Shown piece by piece: positions 63,107 through 64,000 of a DNA stretch of 64,000 nucleotides (position 1 is its first letter; each line of letters opens with the position of its first letter). The DNA is from Paenibacillus hunanensis. GTDB lineage: Bacteria; Bacillota; Bacilli; Paenibacillales; Paenibacillaceae. A model generated the notes under the pieces. The model was not told the DNA's origin and searched no databases. It saw only the letters and a program-made list of their open reading frames with translations. The DNA lies in assembly GCF_014645615.1 (NCBI RefSeq), contig NZ_BMMB01000002.1, positions 124,001 to 188,000 of the forward strand, in the 5' to 3' direction. Made by a program: the position numbers and the translations under genes.

Positions 63107-63408
63107 GTCTTGTGATTGCTGGCGCATTTGAAGTATTCGGCGTCATCTCGATGAATCGAATTATTCGGCAGCGCTCATTCCTTAATCTGTTCATGATGGT
63201 GATCGCGTTTGTCGGAAGCTTTTCCTTCCTGACGATTGCCATGAATGGCATTTCGATGGGAACCGCTTATGCAGTATGGACAGGAATCGGAACAGTCGGT
63301 GGCGCATTGGTGGGCATGCTCATGTATAATGAAGCAAGAAGCGGATTGCGCATCCTGTTCATCGCGATGATTATTACGTCCGCAGTGGGCTTGAAGCTTA
63401 TTGCGTGA
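63094..63408 (+). CDS. ykkD: SMR efflux protein, YkkD-like subunit
   Basis: 104 aa, four helices. The Glu is in [14 protein letters not shown] near residue 13, and [20 protein letters not shown] plus SAVGLKLIA match YkkD. It overlaps the previous gene by 13 bp with AGGTG before its ATG, typical of a coupled two-subunit SMR pump. Confidence 0.85.
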   Translation: MYWLSLVIAGAFEVFGVISMNRIIRQRSFLNLFMMVIAFVGSFSFLTIAMNGISMGTAYAVWTGIGTVGGALVGMLMYNEARSGLRILFIAMIITSAVGLKLIA

Positions 63409-63501
63409 CGATCCGTCTGTCGTTTACTTATACAAACGGCAGCATAGATGAAGTAAACGCCAATCCAGCAATGACTTTCGCAGGTTGAAGGAGTAGTTGG
63501 C

Positions 63502-64000
63502 ATGATTACGACAGTAACACTGAATACGGCACTTGATGTTATTTATCAGGTGCCTTCCCTGCGTCCAAATACCGTTCATCGTATTGAGGATGCGATTACA
63601 CTACCAGGCGGCAAGGGCGTGAACGCCGCACGCATCATCCAACAATTAGGTGAGCCCGTTACGGCTACCGGGCTGATCGCCGGGCATAATGGACGCAAGC
63701 TGGTGTCCTTATTGCGGCAGGAGCAGGTCGGTTGCCGATTTACCGAAGCAGAGGGCGAGACCAGGCTCGCGATTACCGTTCTCGATCAAAGCCGCCGCAC
63801 ACAAACCGAGCTGATCGAGCAAGCTCCAACGGTTACGGCTGAACAGCTGGATCTGCTGGAGCAAACCGTTGCGGAGCTGGCAGCCTGCTCTAGCTGGGTG
63901 CTTTTCTCCGGTAGTCTGCCCCAGCATTGTCCACCTGATGTGTATGTACGACTGATCGAAATTGCACGTCGCAATGGAGCAGGCACCGCGCTCGATAGTA
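63502..64000 (+). CDS. PfkB-type 1-phosphofructokinase/tagatose-6-phosphate kinase, 5' part
   Basis: The first 166 codons; the gene leaves the window. TVTLNTALDVIYQVPSL, LPGGKGVNAARIIQQLGEPV and VLFSGSLPQHCP are hallmarks of the 1-phosphofructokinase (FruK) branch of the ribokinase family. AAGGAG lies 9 bases upstream of the ATG. The phosphotransferase partner genes that would separate FruK from LacC are not visible. Confidence 0.85.
   Translation, partial: MITTVTLNTALDVIYQVPSLRPNTVHRIEDAITLPGGKGVNAARIIQQLGEPVTATGLIAGHNGRKLVSLLRQEQVGCRFTEAEGETRLAITVLDQSRRTQTELIEQAPTVTAEQLDLLEQTVAELAACSSWVLFSGSLPQHCPPDVYVRLIEIARRNGAGTALDS

Overview
The window looks like a chromosomal segment from a pigmented, flagellated, spore-former-type Firmicute of the Paenibacillaceae (Paenibacillus or Saccharibacillus). 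This is inferred from gene order and protein character: prfA-prmC, ywlC, ywlE, ywlG, glyA, upp, mnaA, atpZ-atpI-atpBEFHAGDC, ywzB, murA and mbl-flhO-flhP-fabZ follow the order known from Bacillus and its relatives, with a tagO/tagA/csaB cell-wall cluster added. The genus is not proven. No rRNA, tRNA, CRISPR array or intact insertion sequence was seen.

Positions 1-32,600 are almost entirely minus-strand core genes. From the left they are: the end of a secreted protein; a wall-polymer and S-layer-anchoring cluster (DUF5693, csaB, tagA, tagO); pgcA; fabZ; an mbl-flhO-flhP-epuA operon; murA; ywzB; the complete nine-gene F1Fo ATP synthase operon from a clear sigma-A promoter at 22,083-22,112; mnaA; upp; glyA; the ywlG/ywlE/ywlC group; a RodA/FtsW protein; and prmC and prfA. 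Several genes start with TTG or GTG behind good ribosome binding sites.

Positions 33,000-41,400 hold an aldo/keto reductase, a tandem pair of paralogous membrane proteins of unknown function, ychF, a chemotaxis receptor and the type 2 isopentenyl-diphosphate isomerase. Positions 41,928-49,991 are a tightly coupled seven-gene carotenoid operon of the C30 (diapophytoene) type: two desaturases, CrtM, a CruF-like hydratase, an acyltransferase, a glycosyltransferase and a CrtP-like oxygenase. The isomerase next door supplies the precursor. A roughly 137-bp palindromic repeat occurs once at 26,880 and again at 41,541.

Positions 50,290-59,850 are an AT-richer defence island. On the minus strand is a four-gene type I restriction-modification operon: a degenerate methylase/specificity-like protein, hsdM, hsdS and hsdR. 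Divergent from it is a plus-strand operon of a KwaA-like membrane protein, a KwaB-like DUF4868 protein (the Kiwa anti-phage system) and a small KTSC-domain protein, closed by a strong terminator. The two operons share 38 bp of interlocked, mutually exclusive promoters centred on a perfect 16-bp inverted repeat. This is the most interesting unit in the window.

Positions 60,060-64,000 return to plus-strand housekeeping and accessory genes: a phospholipase D-like protein with a disordered insert, a TetR regulator with a palindromic operator on its own promoter followed by a YkkC/YkkD-like SMR efflux pair, and the start of a 1-phosphofructokinase-type kinase cut by the window edge.
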